Of a stretch of 13,356 nt of DNA, positions 6,633 to 13,356 are shown in pieces (position 1 is the stretch's first letter; each line of letters begins with the position of its first letter). Where the stretch lies: positions 1-13,356 of the forward strand of contig USFD01000086.1 of NCBI GenBank assembly GCA_900553885.1, given 5' to 3'. Made by a program: the position numbers and the translations under genes. Origin of the DNA: an uncultured Ruminococcus sp. Lineage in GTDB: Bacteria; Bacillota; Clostridia; Lachnospirales; Lachnospiraceae. A model generated the notes under the pieces. That model had not been told where the DNA came from and searched no databases. It saw only the letters and a program-made list of their open reading frames with translations.

Positions 6633-8036
6633 TTGCTTACAGACTTTATTAACGCACTGAGCGATCTGCTCTACAGCAATGTTCTGATCGTCCTGCTGCT
6701 GGGGGCAGGCATCTACTTTTCCATCAGAACACGTTTCGTACAGTTCCGTCTTTTCCCGGAATCCATCCGCGTAGTCGCACAGCCTGGTTCCGATGAGAAC
6801 GGACTGTCTTCCTTCCAGGCTTTGATGGTATCCACCGCTTCCCGTGTAGGGACAGGCAATATTGCAGGGATCTCAACTGCCATCTGTCTCGGCGGGCCGG
6901 GAGCTGTCTTCTGGATGTGGCTTACCGCACTGCTTGGAAGCGCATCTGCTTTTATCGAAAGTACGCTTGCTCAGATCTACAAGCGGCGTGCGGAAGACGG
7001 AAGTTCCTACGGCGGACCGGCCTACTATATCCAGGCAGCGCTGAAAAAGCACTGGATCGGCGTTCTCTTCGCCATATTTCTGATCCTGACATACATGGGC
7101 GGATTTAATCTGGTGGCTTCCTTCAATATTGCAGACTCCTTCCGGGCCTACGGATTTTTTAACGAATCAACTACCCCTCTGATCGTCGGAATCATCCTCG
7201 CCCTGATCTTTGCACTGTGTATTTTCGGAGGGAGCAGACAGATTTCCAGAATTACTGAAGTTCTCGTCCCGTTTATGGGTATCTTTTACCTTCTGGTGTC
7301 ACTGTTTATCATTGTTACGCATTACCCGCTGATTCCGGGAATGTTCTCTGACATCTTTTCAAATGCATTTGACTTCCGGGCGATCTTCGGAGGATTTGCC
7401 GGCTCCTGCATTATGCACGGCATCAAACGAGGCCTGTTTTCCAATGAAGCCGGCGTCGGTTCCGCTCCCAACGCAGCGGCAAGCGCTGCAGTTTCCCACC
7501 CGGTCAAACAGGGGCTGGTTCAGATGCTGTCCGTATTTATCGATACCATTCTGATCTGTTCCGCCACATCTTTTATGCTGCTGTGTTCCGGTGTGGCGCC
7601 CAGTTCTGAACTGAAAGGCATGCCCTGGGTACAGGCCGCAGCCTCTAATTCTCTGGGACAGTTCGGCACGGTATTCATATCCATTGCTCTGTGTCTGTTT
7701 GCCTTTACCACACTGATCGGCAACTTCTACTATGCGGAGATGGGGCTGAAATTTCTCTGTGGAAAAACTCCGGGAAAAAAACTGCTTAACGCTTTCCGGA
7801 TCATTGCGGCGCTGATTGTTCTGGCAGGTTCTGTTATGGAATTCGGCCTTGTATGGAGCACAGCAGACGTCCTGATGGGATTTATGGCTCTGATCAATCT
7901 TCCGGTTATTATCATTCTGGGAGGGCCGGCGCTGAAATGTATGCGGGATTATATGCAGCAGAAACGGCAGGGAAAAGATCCTGTATTCAAAGCCTCTGAT
8001 ATCGGCCTGAAAGACCGGACGGACTTCTGGAACTGA
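6633..8036 (+). CDS. Sodium:alanine/glycine symporter (AGCS family)
   Basis: Multi-pass inner-membrane transporter that imports alanine, glycine or related amino acids with Na+ (AgcS/AlsT family). The product is 467 aa from the TTG at 6633. Family hallmarks are STASRVGTGNIAGISTAI in the early helices, GPGAVFWMWLTALLG, the GGPAYYIQ segment, and FSNEAGVGSAPNAAASAAV in the middle, with roughly ten hydrophobic segments along the protein. I prefer TTG 6633, with AGAGAGGA eight nt upstream and an N-terminus LLTDFINALSDLLYSN that matches where relatives begin. An in-frame ATG at 6597 would add 12 mostly charged residues but has no ribosome binding site. It is a single-gene unit with its own promoter, a palindromic candidate operator and a strong terminator. 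It is the only plus-strand gene here and lies between rpsO and pnp, which are neighbours in many bacteria. Exact substrate not determined. Confidence 0.93.
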   Translation: MLTDFINALSDLLYSNVLIVLLLGAGIYFSIRTRFVQFRLFPESIRVVAQPGSDENGLSSFQALMVSTASRVGTGNIAGISTAICLGGPGAVFWMWLTALLGSASAFIESTLAQIYKRRAEDGSSYGGPAYYIQAALKKHWIGVLFAIFLILTYMGGFNLVASFNIADSFRAYGFFNESTTPLIVGIILALIFALCIFGGSRQISRITEVLVPFMGIFYLLVSLFIIVTHYPLIPGMFSDIFSNAFDFRAIFGGFAGSCIMHGIKRGLFSNEAGVGSAPNAAASAAVSHPVKQGLVQMLSVFIDTILICSATSFMLLCSGVAPSSELKGMPWVQAAASNSLGQFGTVFISIALCLFAFTTLIGNFYYAEMGLKFLCGKTPGKKLLNAFRIIAALIVLAGSVMEFGLVWSTADVLMGFMALINLPVIIILGGPALKCMRDYMQQKRQGKDPVFKASDIGLKDRTDFWN

Positions 8037-8085
8037 AAAAAGGAGTGCCGCAGGCGGGAAACTCCCGGATGCGGCACTCCTTTTC
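8036..8085. terminator. Strong bidirectional terminator between the symporter gene and rpsO
   Basis: GGAGTGCCGCA (8042-8052) pairs perfectly with TGCGGCACTCC (8070-8080), extended by A4/T4. An inner CGGG/CCCG stem closes on AAACT. Six A residues before the stem and four T residues after it make it work in both directions. It ends the symporter transcript right after its stop codon, and the rpsO transcript about 25 nt after its stop codon. Confidence 0.9.
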
Positions 8086-8108
8086 TGACAAAAATAACTT
8101 TTCGGAAA

Positions 8109-8375
8109 TTATTTTCTAAGTCCAAGTCTCTCAATCAGAGAACGATATCTCTCAATGTCAACTTTCTTCAGGTATGCAAGAAGTCCTCTTCTCTGTCCTA
8201 CCATCTTCAGAAGTCCTCTTCTTGAATGATGATCCTTCGGATTTGCCTTAAAATGATCTGTCAGCTCATTGATTCTTGCTGTCAGAATAGCGATCTGAAC
8301 CTCCGGTGAACCTGTGTCTCCTTCGCTTCTTCCATACTCTTTGATGATTGCCTGTTTCTTTTCTTTTGCGATCAT
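8109..8375 (-). CDS. rpsO: 30S ribosomal protein S15
   Basis: Primary 16S rRNA-binding protein of the small-subunit platform; also contacts 23S rRNA in a bridge. The 88-aa product is full family length. It carries GDTGSPEVQIAILTARINEL and the conserved HHSRRGLL segment that contacts the rRNA three-way junction. The ATG at 8375 has AGGAGG seven nt upstream. The gene has its own promoter directly after the ribF stop codon and a structured leader, so it may be autoregulated. Readthrough from ribF is also possible because no terminator separates them. A bidirectional terminator lies just downstream, so it is not co-transcribed with pnp as it is in E. coli. Confidence 0.98.
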   Translation of the reverse strand: MIAKEKKQAIIKEYGRSEGDTGSPEVQIAILTARINELTDHFKANPKDHHSRRGLLKMVGQRRGLLAYLKKVDIERYRSLIERLGLRK

Positions 8376-8434
8376 GTTTCTTCCTCCTTATAATACTCTT
8401 GCTAAACCGCCTGATATTAAGTAATGGTTGGAGT

Positions 8435-8463
8435 AAATCCGATTACCGAACATCGGCTGATTT
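8435..8463 (-). promoter_or_regulatory. Leader hairpin of rpsO, candidate S15 autoregulatory site
   Basis: In the minus-strand RNA, AAAT-cag-CCGAT (8463-8452) pairs with ATCGG-ATTT (8443-8435) around an 8-nt loop, with a 3-nt bulge. The hairpin begins a few nt after the predicted transcription start and lies about 60 nt before the ATG. S15 represses its own mRNA through leader structures in several bacteria, which differ in shape between lineages. Whether this leader binds S15 is inference. Confidence 0.35.
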
Positions 8464-8476
8464 TTACACCTCGAAC

Positions 8477-8505
8477 AGTATAGCACAGCTTCGTTATATT
8501 GTAAA
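8477..8505 (-). promoter_or_regulatory. Predicted rpsO promoter
   Basis: On the minus strand TTTACA (8505-8500), 17-nt spacer, TATACT (8482-8477), with TGC before the -10 (extended -10). Each hexamer matches the housekeeping consensus at 5 of 6 positions. The start of transcription is expected near 8470, leaving a leader of about 95 nt. Confidence 0.7.
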
Positions 8506-8513
8506 TCGGGAAA

Positions 8514-9407
8514 TTACTTTTTTTCAAAATATTCCTCGCCGAACCGGATATCTCTCATAACCTGATTTTTCAGCTCCTCTACGGAAGCAAATTTTGTCTC
8601 CGGACGCTCGAACGCACAGAACTGTGCCCGGATTTCTTTTCCATAGGCATCTCCCTCATACCCGAATACAAAGACCTCCAGAAGACGTCTGTGTTCATTG
8701 GTTACTGTCGGTTTGATCCCGGCATTTCCGATTGCATTGTACCATTTTCCGTCAATCTGCACCCGGCATACATAAACGCCGAATCTCGGCAGGATTTTCT
8801 GCTCCTGCGGCTCAATATTCATTGTCGGGAATCCCAGGGTCCGCCCCAGCCTTTTCCCGTGTTCCACAATTCCTGACATTTCATAAGGATATCCCAGCAG
8901 TTTCCCGGCAAGTTCAACTTCTCCCCGGGAAAGCGCTTCCCGGATATAGCTGCTGCTGATCTCTCTTCCCTGATATTGTTCTTTCTCGATCACATCCACC
9001 GTATATCCCCGGCTTTCTGCAAAATCCGCCAGCATGGCGGCATTTCCTCTTTTCCGGTATCCGAAGGTAAAGTCCGTACCCACGACAATATGAGAAGCCC
9101 GGAGAATGCCGCAGAGGACACGGTCAATAAAATCCTCCGCTTCCATCTCTCTGACCTCTCTGGTAAAAGGATATTCTACCAGGTAATCAATCTTTCCTTC
9201 CAGCTGTTTTCTTCTCTCGTCTTTTGTCATAAGCGATTCTCTGCCCATATCAAACGCGCAGAGTACGCTGTCGCATTCCGGACTCTTATACTCCATAATT
9301 CTGCTCACCAGTTTCTGATGGCCTCTGTGAAGGCCGTCAAATTTTCCAAGCGTAACCGCTGTGCTTTTCTTCCACTGATGTGATCCGATCCCTGTAATTA
9401 TCTGCAT
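8514..9407 (-). CDS. ribF: Bifunctional riboflavin kinase / FAD synthetase
   Basis: Makes FMN from riboflavin and ATP, then FAD from FMN and ATP. The 297-aa product is typical. The N-terminal nucleotidyltransferase half has GKFDGLHRGHQ (residues 21-31), TDFTFGYRKRGN and SSYIREAL. The C-terminal riboflavin-kinase half (from about 170) has GRTLGFPTMNIEP and FGVYVCRV. The ATG at 9407 is chosen because the family begins a few residues before the GxFDGxHxGH motif and AGGA lies five nt upstream. The longer frame to 9521 would run far back into truB. It starts 16 nt after the truB stop codon, so it is the last gene of the infB-side operon before the separate rpsO promoter. No FMN riboswitch is visible; expression seems tied to the translation operon. 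Confidence 0.96.
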   Translation of the reverse strand: MQIITGIGSHQWKKSTAVTLGKFDGLHRGHQKLVSRIMEYKSPECDSVLCAFDMGRESLMTKDERRKQLEGKIDYLVEYPFTREVREMEAEDFIDRVLCGILRASHIVVGTDFTFGYRKRGNAAMLADFAESRGYTVDVIEKEQYQGREISSSYIREALSRGEVELAGKLLGYPYEMSGIVEHGKRLGRTLGFPTMNIEPQEQKILPRFGVYVCRVQIDGKWYNAIGNAGIKPTVTNEHRRLLEVFVFGYEGDAYGKEIRAQFCAFERPETKFASVEELKNQVMRDIRFGEEYFEKK

Positions 9408-9423
9408 ATCTGTCCTGCACCTT

Positions 9424-10374
9424 CTATCGCTGTGTTCTGTCGCCTGTCGTCTTTTCTGTATGAATCTCTTCCGGGTCAAGGAACATTTTTTCCAGAAGAA
9501 ACTTCCGCTTTTCTCCGTCATATCTGTATACGGCTATAAAATGTCCCGCTCCGTCATATACCCTGTATAACTTTCCGGGACTGCAGGGCAGCCGGTTCTG
9601 CAGACCAGCCGGCGGGAACGGGCCTCCATTATACACGGTCCGCACGCAGAAATCTTTCACCGTAACCGCTTCCAGATCCGAAAACATCTCATCCGTAGGA
9701 ATCACAAGTTCCATCAGCTGTCCCTTATTCTTCCATTCCTCCACCTGTTCCAGTTTTACACTCTCTTCCAGAGAAAATCTCCCGGATCTGGTACGCTTCA
9801 GACTTTCCATACAGCCTCCCACGCCCAGACTCTCTCCGATATCCTGACAAAGGGTGCGGATATATGTCCCTTTGGAACATTCCACTTCCATGCGGATACG
9901 CGGCAGCTTCATCTCCAGAATCCGGATCTGAAAAATGTGTACTCTTCTGCTTTTTCGTTCCACCGTTTTTCCTTCGCGGGCAAGCTCATAAAGTTTTTTC
10001 CCGTTTACCTTCAAGGCGGAATACATTGGCGGAATCTGGTCATACTCTCCCACAAACCTGTATATATGTTCTGCAGCTTCCTCTTCAGAAATACAGGAAG
10101 GGTCACATTCTTTCAGAACCCTTCCTGAAATATCCTGGGTATCTGTGGTCTTTCCCAGAAGCAGTACCGTCTCATAAGTTTTATTCCGGTCGGTCAGCAT
10201 ATCACAGAGTTTTGTGGCTCTGCCCAGACATACAGGAAGCACCCCTTCCGCATCCGGATCCAGGGTGCCTGTATGTCCGATTTTCTTCTGCCCCACGATT
10301 CTTCTCAGGCAGGCCACCACATCGTGGGAAGTATATCCTTTTTCTTTATAAATATTCAGAACTCCGTTGATCAT
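9424..10374 (-). CDS. truB: tRNA pseudouridine(55) synthase
   Basis: Converts U55 of the T-loop of nearly all tRNAs to pseudouridine. The 316-aa product has the N-terminal GVLNIYKEKGYTSHDVV strand and the catalytic segment HTGTLDPDAEGVLPVCLG, with D39 as the expected nucleophile. It also has the YDQIPPMYSALKVNGKKLYELAR region and SKGTYIRTLCQDIGESLG, followed by a PUA-like C-terminal domain. The ATG overlaps the nrnA stop codon as ATGA, indicating coupled translation. It is somewhat longer than the shortest family members because of the C-terminal extension. Confidence 0.97.
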   Translation of the reverse strand: MINGVLNIYKEKGYTSHDVVACLRRIVGQKKIGHTGTLDPDAEGVLPVCLGRATKLCDMLTDRNKTYETVLLLGKTTDTQDISGRVLKECDPSCISEEEAAEHIYRFVGEYDQIPPMYSALKVNGKKLYELAREGKTVERKSRRVHIFQIRILEMKLPRIRMEVECSKGTYIRTLCQDIGESLGVGGCMESLKRTRSGRFSLEESVKLEQVEEWKNKGQLMELVIPTDEMFSDLEAVTVKDFCVRTVYNGGPFPPAGLQNRLPCSPGKLYRVYDGAGHFIAVYRYDGEKRKFLLEKMFLDPEEIHTEKTTGDRTQR

Positions 10375-11363
10375 ACTTCTTCCCCGGCTCCCTTATCAAG
10401 CTGAAGCGCAATCTGTTCTGTAATATTATTGATCACGTCATGGCTTGACCCCTGCATGGTCACGCCTGCCGCACGCACATGTCCGCCGCCGCCGAAATAC
10501 TGGGCGATTTTGCTGACATCAACTTTTCCCTTTGAGCGGAGGCTTACTTTAAATTTCTGAGCTTCTGTCTCATGAAGAAACATGGCCACTTCCACGCCTT
10601 TTGTCAGTCTCAGCTGAGATACAATCCCTTCCAGATCTGATGGTTTTGCCTGAAAGAATTCCATGGATCTTTTGCGTATAACCGACACAATACATCTTTT
10701 ATCCAGAATCAGCATACTCTCCAGAAGCGCCCGCCCCAGAATCTGGTTCTGAACATATGTCTTTTCATAATATGTCTTATCTATGATCTCATTTCCGTTA
10801 ATTCCCTTGCGCATCAGTTCCGCCGCAATTTCCATGGTCTCCGGTGAAGTACAGGAATACTGGAATACACCGGTATCGTGTGCAATTCCCATGTAAAGTG
10901 CTTCTGCCACCCGCTTGCTGATTCTGCTGCTGTCCAGCAGAGTAAAAACAAGTTCGGAAGTAGAACTTGCGTCCGGCACTATGTAGTTCAGATCAGCAAA
11001 GGCGCTGTTACTGACATGATGATCGATACACAGAGTTTCTCCTGCGCGTTCAAATAACGGGGAAGAGAATCCCAGCCGTCCCAGATCACCGCAGTCAAGA
11101 CAGATAAAAAGATCGTATTCCTTTTTTTCCGGGATCCTGTTCTTTACCTCATCCGTACATGAAATAATACGGTAAGCCTCCGGAACCTCCTCCAGATAAA
11201 CGTCTGTCTCCAGCTGCGGGTACTGCTCTTTCAGATACATATAAAGTCCGAGACACGATCCCACGCAGTCGCCGTCCGGGCGGATATGTCCGCCCAGAGC
11301 AACGCTGTGTTTTCCTTTCAGAATATCACCCAAAACAATTTTCATATTATTCATCAGCTCCAT
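10371..11363 (-). CDS. nrnA: DHH-family nanoRNase / pAp phosphatase (NrnA-like)
   Basis: Degrades 2-5-nt RNAs to mononucleotides and dephosphorylates 3'-phosphoadenosine 5'-phosphate in Firmicutes, which often lack Orn. The product of up to 330 aa shows the DHH signature: HIRPDGDCVGS (residues 26-36), CLDCGDLGRLG, CIDHHVSNS with DHH at 114-116, and GIAHDTGVFQYS. A DHHA1 substrate-binding domain follows, with FGGGGHVRAAG near the C-terminus. The start is uncertain: ATGs at 11363, 11354 and 11345 are in frame. GGAG sits 3 nt before the second and 12 nt before the third, so 11363 is given as the longest option. It overlaps the end of rbfA and its stop codon overlaps the truB start. Its position between rbfA and truB is the usual Gram-positive order. 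Confidence 0.93.
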   Translation of the reverse strand: MELMNNMKIVLGDILKGKHSVALGGHIRPDGDCVGSCLGLYMYLKEQYPQLETDVYLEEVPEAYRIISCTDEVKNRIPEKKEYDLFICLDCGDLGRLGFSSPLFERAGETLCIDHHVSNSAFADLNYIVPDASSTSELVFTLLDSSRISKRVAEALYMGIAHDTGVFQYSCTSPETMEIAAELMRKGINGNEIIDKTYYEKTYVQNQILGRALLESMLILDKRCIVSVIRKRSMEFFQAKPSDLEGIVSQLRLTKGVEVAMFLHETEAQKFKVSLRSKGKVDVSKIAQYFGGGGHVRAAGVTMQGSSHDVINNITEQIALQLDKGAGEEV

Positions 11364-11724
11364 CTTTTTTCAAATCCCTTGTCACTTCATCTATCTTTCT
11401 GCTGATATTCACTCCGTATTCAATCGACTGATCCATTATAAATGTGATTTCCGGAGTATTCCTCATATTTACCGTGCGGGCCAGTTCCCGGCGGATGTAT
11501 CCCTCCGCGCTCTGAAGACCCTTAATCGTATCCTGCTGTGCCTTTTCATCTCCCAGCACGCTGATATAAGCCTTACAGGTTTTCAGATCCGGAGCCACTT
11601 CTACGGCAACTACGGAAGTCATAGGGGCCACTCTCGGATCTTTGATTCCGTTCTGCAGAATAATGCTCAGTTCTCTCTGAACTTCGGCATTTACTCTTGT
11701 ATTTTTAATACTGTTTTTTCTCAT
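11347..11724 (-). CDS. rbfA: 30S ribosome-binding factor A
   Basis: Late-stage 30S assembly factor that binds near the 5' end of 16S rRNA (helix 1/helix 28 region) and helps cold adaptation. The 125-aa product is full length and has the KH-like core with RVNAEVQRELSIILQN, IKDPRVAPMTSVVAVEVAPD and the AYISVLGDE strand. The ATG at 11724 has AAGGAG five nt upstream. It begins 25 nt after the infB stop codon and its 3' end overlaps the nrnA 5' end by up to 17 nt, so it is within the same operon. Confidence 0.97.
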   Translation of the reverse strand: MRKNSIKNTRVNAEVQRELSIILQNGIKDPRVAPMTSVVAVEVAPDLKTCKAYISVLGDEKAQQDTIKGLQSAEGYIRRELARTVNMRNTPEITFIMDQSIEYGVNISRKIDEVTRDLKKDGADE

Positions 11725-11749
11725 AGATGCTCCTTCCCGTCAGAAAGAC

Positions 11750-13356
11750 TTATTTTCTCTCAGTTTCAACCATTTTATAGGCTTCAACCTGATCGCCTTC
11801 TTTGATATCGTTATAGTTCTCAAATACAAAACCGCACTCATAGCCGGCTCTTACTTCCTTCACATCGTCCTTAAATCTTCTCAGAGATGCCAGAGGACCG
11901 TCAAATACGACAATTCCGTCACGAATCAGACGAACCGAACAATTTCTCTCAAAAATACCATCCTGCACATACGCGCCGGCAATGGTTCCGACTCCGGAAG
12001 CCTTAAATGTCTGACGCACTTCTGCGTGGCCGAGAACTTTTTCTTCAAATACCGGATCCAGAAGTCCTTTCATGGCAGCTTCCACATCTTCAATGGCATT
12101 GTAAATTACACGGTACAGTCTCATATCCACGCCTTCTCTGTCCGCAATATCTTTAGCCGTAGCATCCGGACGGACATTAAAACCGATAATAATTGCATTG
12201 GAAGCAGAAGCAAGAATCACATCAGATTCGTTGATAGCGCCTACACCGCCGTGAATAATTTTAATAACCACTTCGTCGTTTGACAGTTTGAGAAGGCTCT
12301 GCTTCAGCGCCTCTACAGATCCCTGCACATCAGCTTTCACAACAATGTTCAGTTCTTTCAGATTACCTTCCTGTATCTGGTTAAACAGATCATCCAGGGA
12401 CATCTTGCTCTTTGTCTCTTCCAGAAGTTTCACTTTATTCTGAGCGATAAAGGTCTCGGCAAAATTTCTCGCCTCTTTTTCCGACTCGCAGCCCACAAAT
12501 ACTTCGCCTGCGTTCGGCACATCATTCAGTCCCAGAATCTCAACCGGCTGAGAAGGACCTGCCTCTTTTACTCTTCTGCCCTTGTCATCCATCATGGCTC
12601 TTACACGGCCGTGGGCACTTCCTGCCGCAATCGCATCTCCCACATGAAGGGTTCCTTTCTGTACAAGAACAGTAGCTACAGAGCCTTTTCCTTTATCCAG
12701 CTTTGCTTCGATAACAAGACCTCTGGCTCTTCTCTTCGCGTTTGCTTTCAGCTCTAATACTTCTGCTGTAAGAGTAATCATCTCTAAGAGTTCATCAATT
12801 CCTTCGCCTGTCTTAGCAGAAACTGGTACAAATACGGTACTTCCACCCCAGTCTTCTGCGATAAGGCCGTATTCAGTAAGTTCCTGTTTTACACGGTCAA
12901 CGTTGGCACCTTCTTTATCAATCTTGTTAACTGCAACGATAACTTCTACCTCTGCAGCTTTTGCATGGTTGATTGCCTCGATTGTCTGTGGCATAACACC
13001 GTCATCGGCAGCAACAACTAAAACAGCGATATCTGTTGCCTGTGCTCCACGCAGACGCATGGAAGTAAATGCCTCATGACCTGGTGTATCTAAGAATGTA
13101 ATCTTTTCTCCGTTAATCTCTACCACATAAGCACCGATATGCTGTGTGATTCCGCCAGCCTCTCCTGCTGTAACGTGTGTGGAACGAATCGCATCAAGAA
13201 GAGAAGTTTTACCGTGGTCAACGTGACCCATTACACAGACAACTGGTGGTCTGCTTGTTAAGTTTCTTTCGTCCTCTTCTTCCTCTTTTAAGAGTTCTTC
13301 GATGACATCAACTTTTACTTCTTCCTCTGCGATACAGTTATACTCTAAAGCGATTT
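11750..13356 (-). CDS. infB: Translation initiation factor IF-2, C-terminal part (5' end outside window)
   Basis: GTPase that delivers fMet-tRNA to the 30S subunit and promotes subunit joining. About 535 residues are visible, beginning mid-gene. The frame stays open to the window edge, passing an acidic linker (EELLKEEEEDERN) and RPPVVCVMGHVDHGKTS. G motifs are GHVDHGKT (G1), DTPGHEAF (G3), NKID (G4) and SAK (G5). Domains II, III (C1) and IV (C2, fMet-tRNA binding) follow to the C-terminus. An internal ATG at 13231 falls within the G1 region and is not the start. The N-terminal extension, typically several hundred residues in this group, is missing. Codon usage changes sharply near 12750 (see findings). 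It is the upstream gene of the infB-rbfA-nrnA-truB-ribF run. Confidence 0.98.
   Translation of the reverse strand, partial: IALEYNCIAEEEVKVDVIEELLKEEEEDERNLTSRPPVVCVMGHVDHGKTSLLDAIRSTHVTAGEAGGITQHIGAYVVEINGEKITFLDTPGHEAFTSMRLRGAQATDIAVLVVAADDGVMPQTIEAINHAKAAEVEVIVAVNKIDKEGANVDRVKQELTEYGLIAEDWGGSTVFVPVSAKTGEGIDELLEMITLTAEVLELKANAKRRARGLVIEAKLDKGKGSVATVLVQKGTLHVGDAIAAGSAHGRVRAMMDDKGRRVKEAGPSQPVEILGLNDVPNAGEVFVGCESEKEARNFAETFIAQNKVKLLEETKSKMSLDDLFNQIQEGNLKELNIVVKADVQGSVEALKQSLLKLSNDEVVIKIIHGGVGAINESDVILASASNAIIIGFNVRPDATAKDIADREGVDMRLYRVIYNAIEDVEAAMKGLLDPVFEEKVLGHAEVRQTFKASGVGTIAGAYVQDGIFERNCSVRLIRDGIVVFDGPLASLRRFKDDVKEVRAGYECGFVFENYNDIKEGDQVEAYKMVETERK

Noticed and set aside
9408..9423. FMN riboswitch ahead of ribF
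   Set aside because: Only 16 nt separate truB and ribF, and no conserved RFN-like segments are seen upstream.
9408..9521. Upstream 38-codon extension of ribF
   Set aside because: It would overlap truB by about 100 nt and adds a basic, unrelated stretch before the normal RibF start.
1..13356. CRISPR array, tRNA, rRNA, insertion sequence, toxin-antitoxin or phage defence system
   Set aside because: No regularly spaced direct repeats, clover-leaf sequences, transposase frames or paired small defence genes were found; all large frames belong to recognised core genes.

Overview
The window reads as a chromosomal core segment from an anaerobic, spore-forming Firmicute, most likely family Lachnospiraceae. 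The reasons are the sporulation gene spoIIIAA, the Gram-positive order infB-rbfA-nrnA-truB-ribF-rpsO, strong AGGAGG-type ribosome binding sites, moderate GC content, and a C-terminal domain (DUF3877-like) that I associate with this family. I cannot name genus or species from the sequence.

Right part (about 8.1-13.36 kb, all minus strand): a translation and RNA-metabolism operon. It contains infB (N-terminus beyond the window), rbfA, nrnA, truB and ribF, joined by short gaps or overlaps. rpsO follows with its own promoter and structured leader. This set covers initiation factor IF2, 30S maturation, nanoRNA/pAp turnover, tRNA pseudouridylation, flavin cofactor synthesis and ribosomal protein S15.

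Centre (about 4.13-8.08 kb): pnp (minus) would normally follow rpsO, but a divergent plus-strand AGCS-family Na+/amino-acid symporter gene lies between them. A strong bidirectional terminator separates the symporter from rpsO. Divergent promoters separate it from pnp. The pnp leader holds a 21-bp hairpin close to the predicted transcription start, resembling the RNase III-processed leader used in E. coli pnp autoregulation.

Left part (about 1-4.13 kb, minus strand): a two-gene unit of a nucleotidyltransferase fused to a DUF3877-like domain, followed by rarA (AAA+ replication-fork maintenance ATPase). Its predicted promoter overlaps a LexA-like box, suggesting DNA-damage control. Downstream of rarA is a roughly 200-nt multi-part inverted repeat that contains a bidirectional terminator core and may be a mobile or structured element. 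Then comes spoIIIAA with a sigma-E-like promoter, and the first codons of spoIIIAB on a GTG start.

No tRNA, rRNA, CRISPR array, insertion sequence or obvious novel multi-gene system was seen. The most interesting signals are the long inverted-repeat element, the pnp leader hairpin, the LexA-like box on the fused nucleotidyltransferase-rarA unit, the symporter placed between rpsO and pnp, and an abrupt codon-usage change inside infB.
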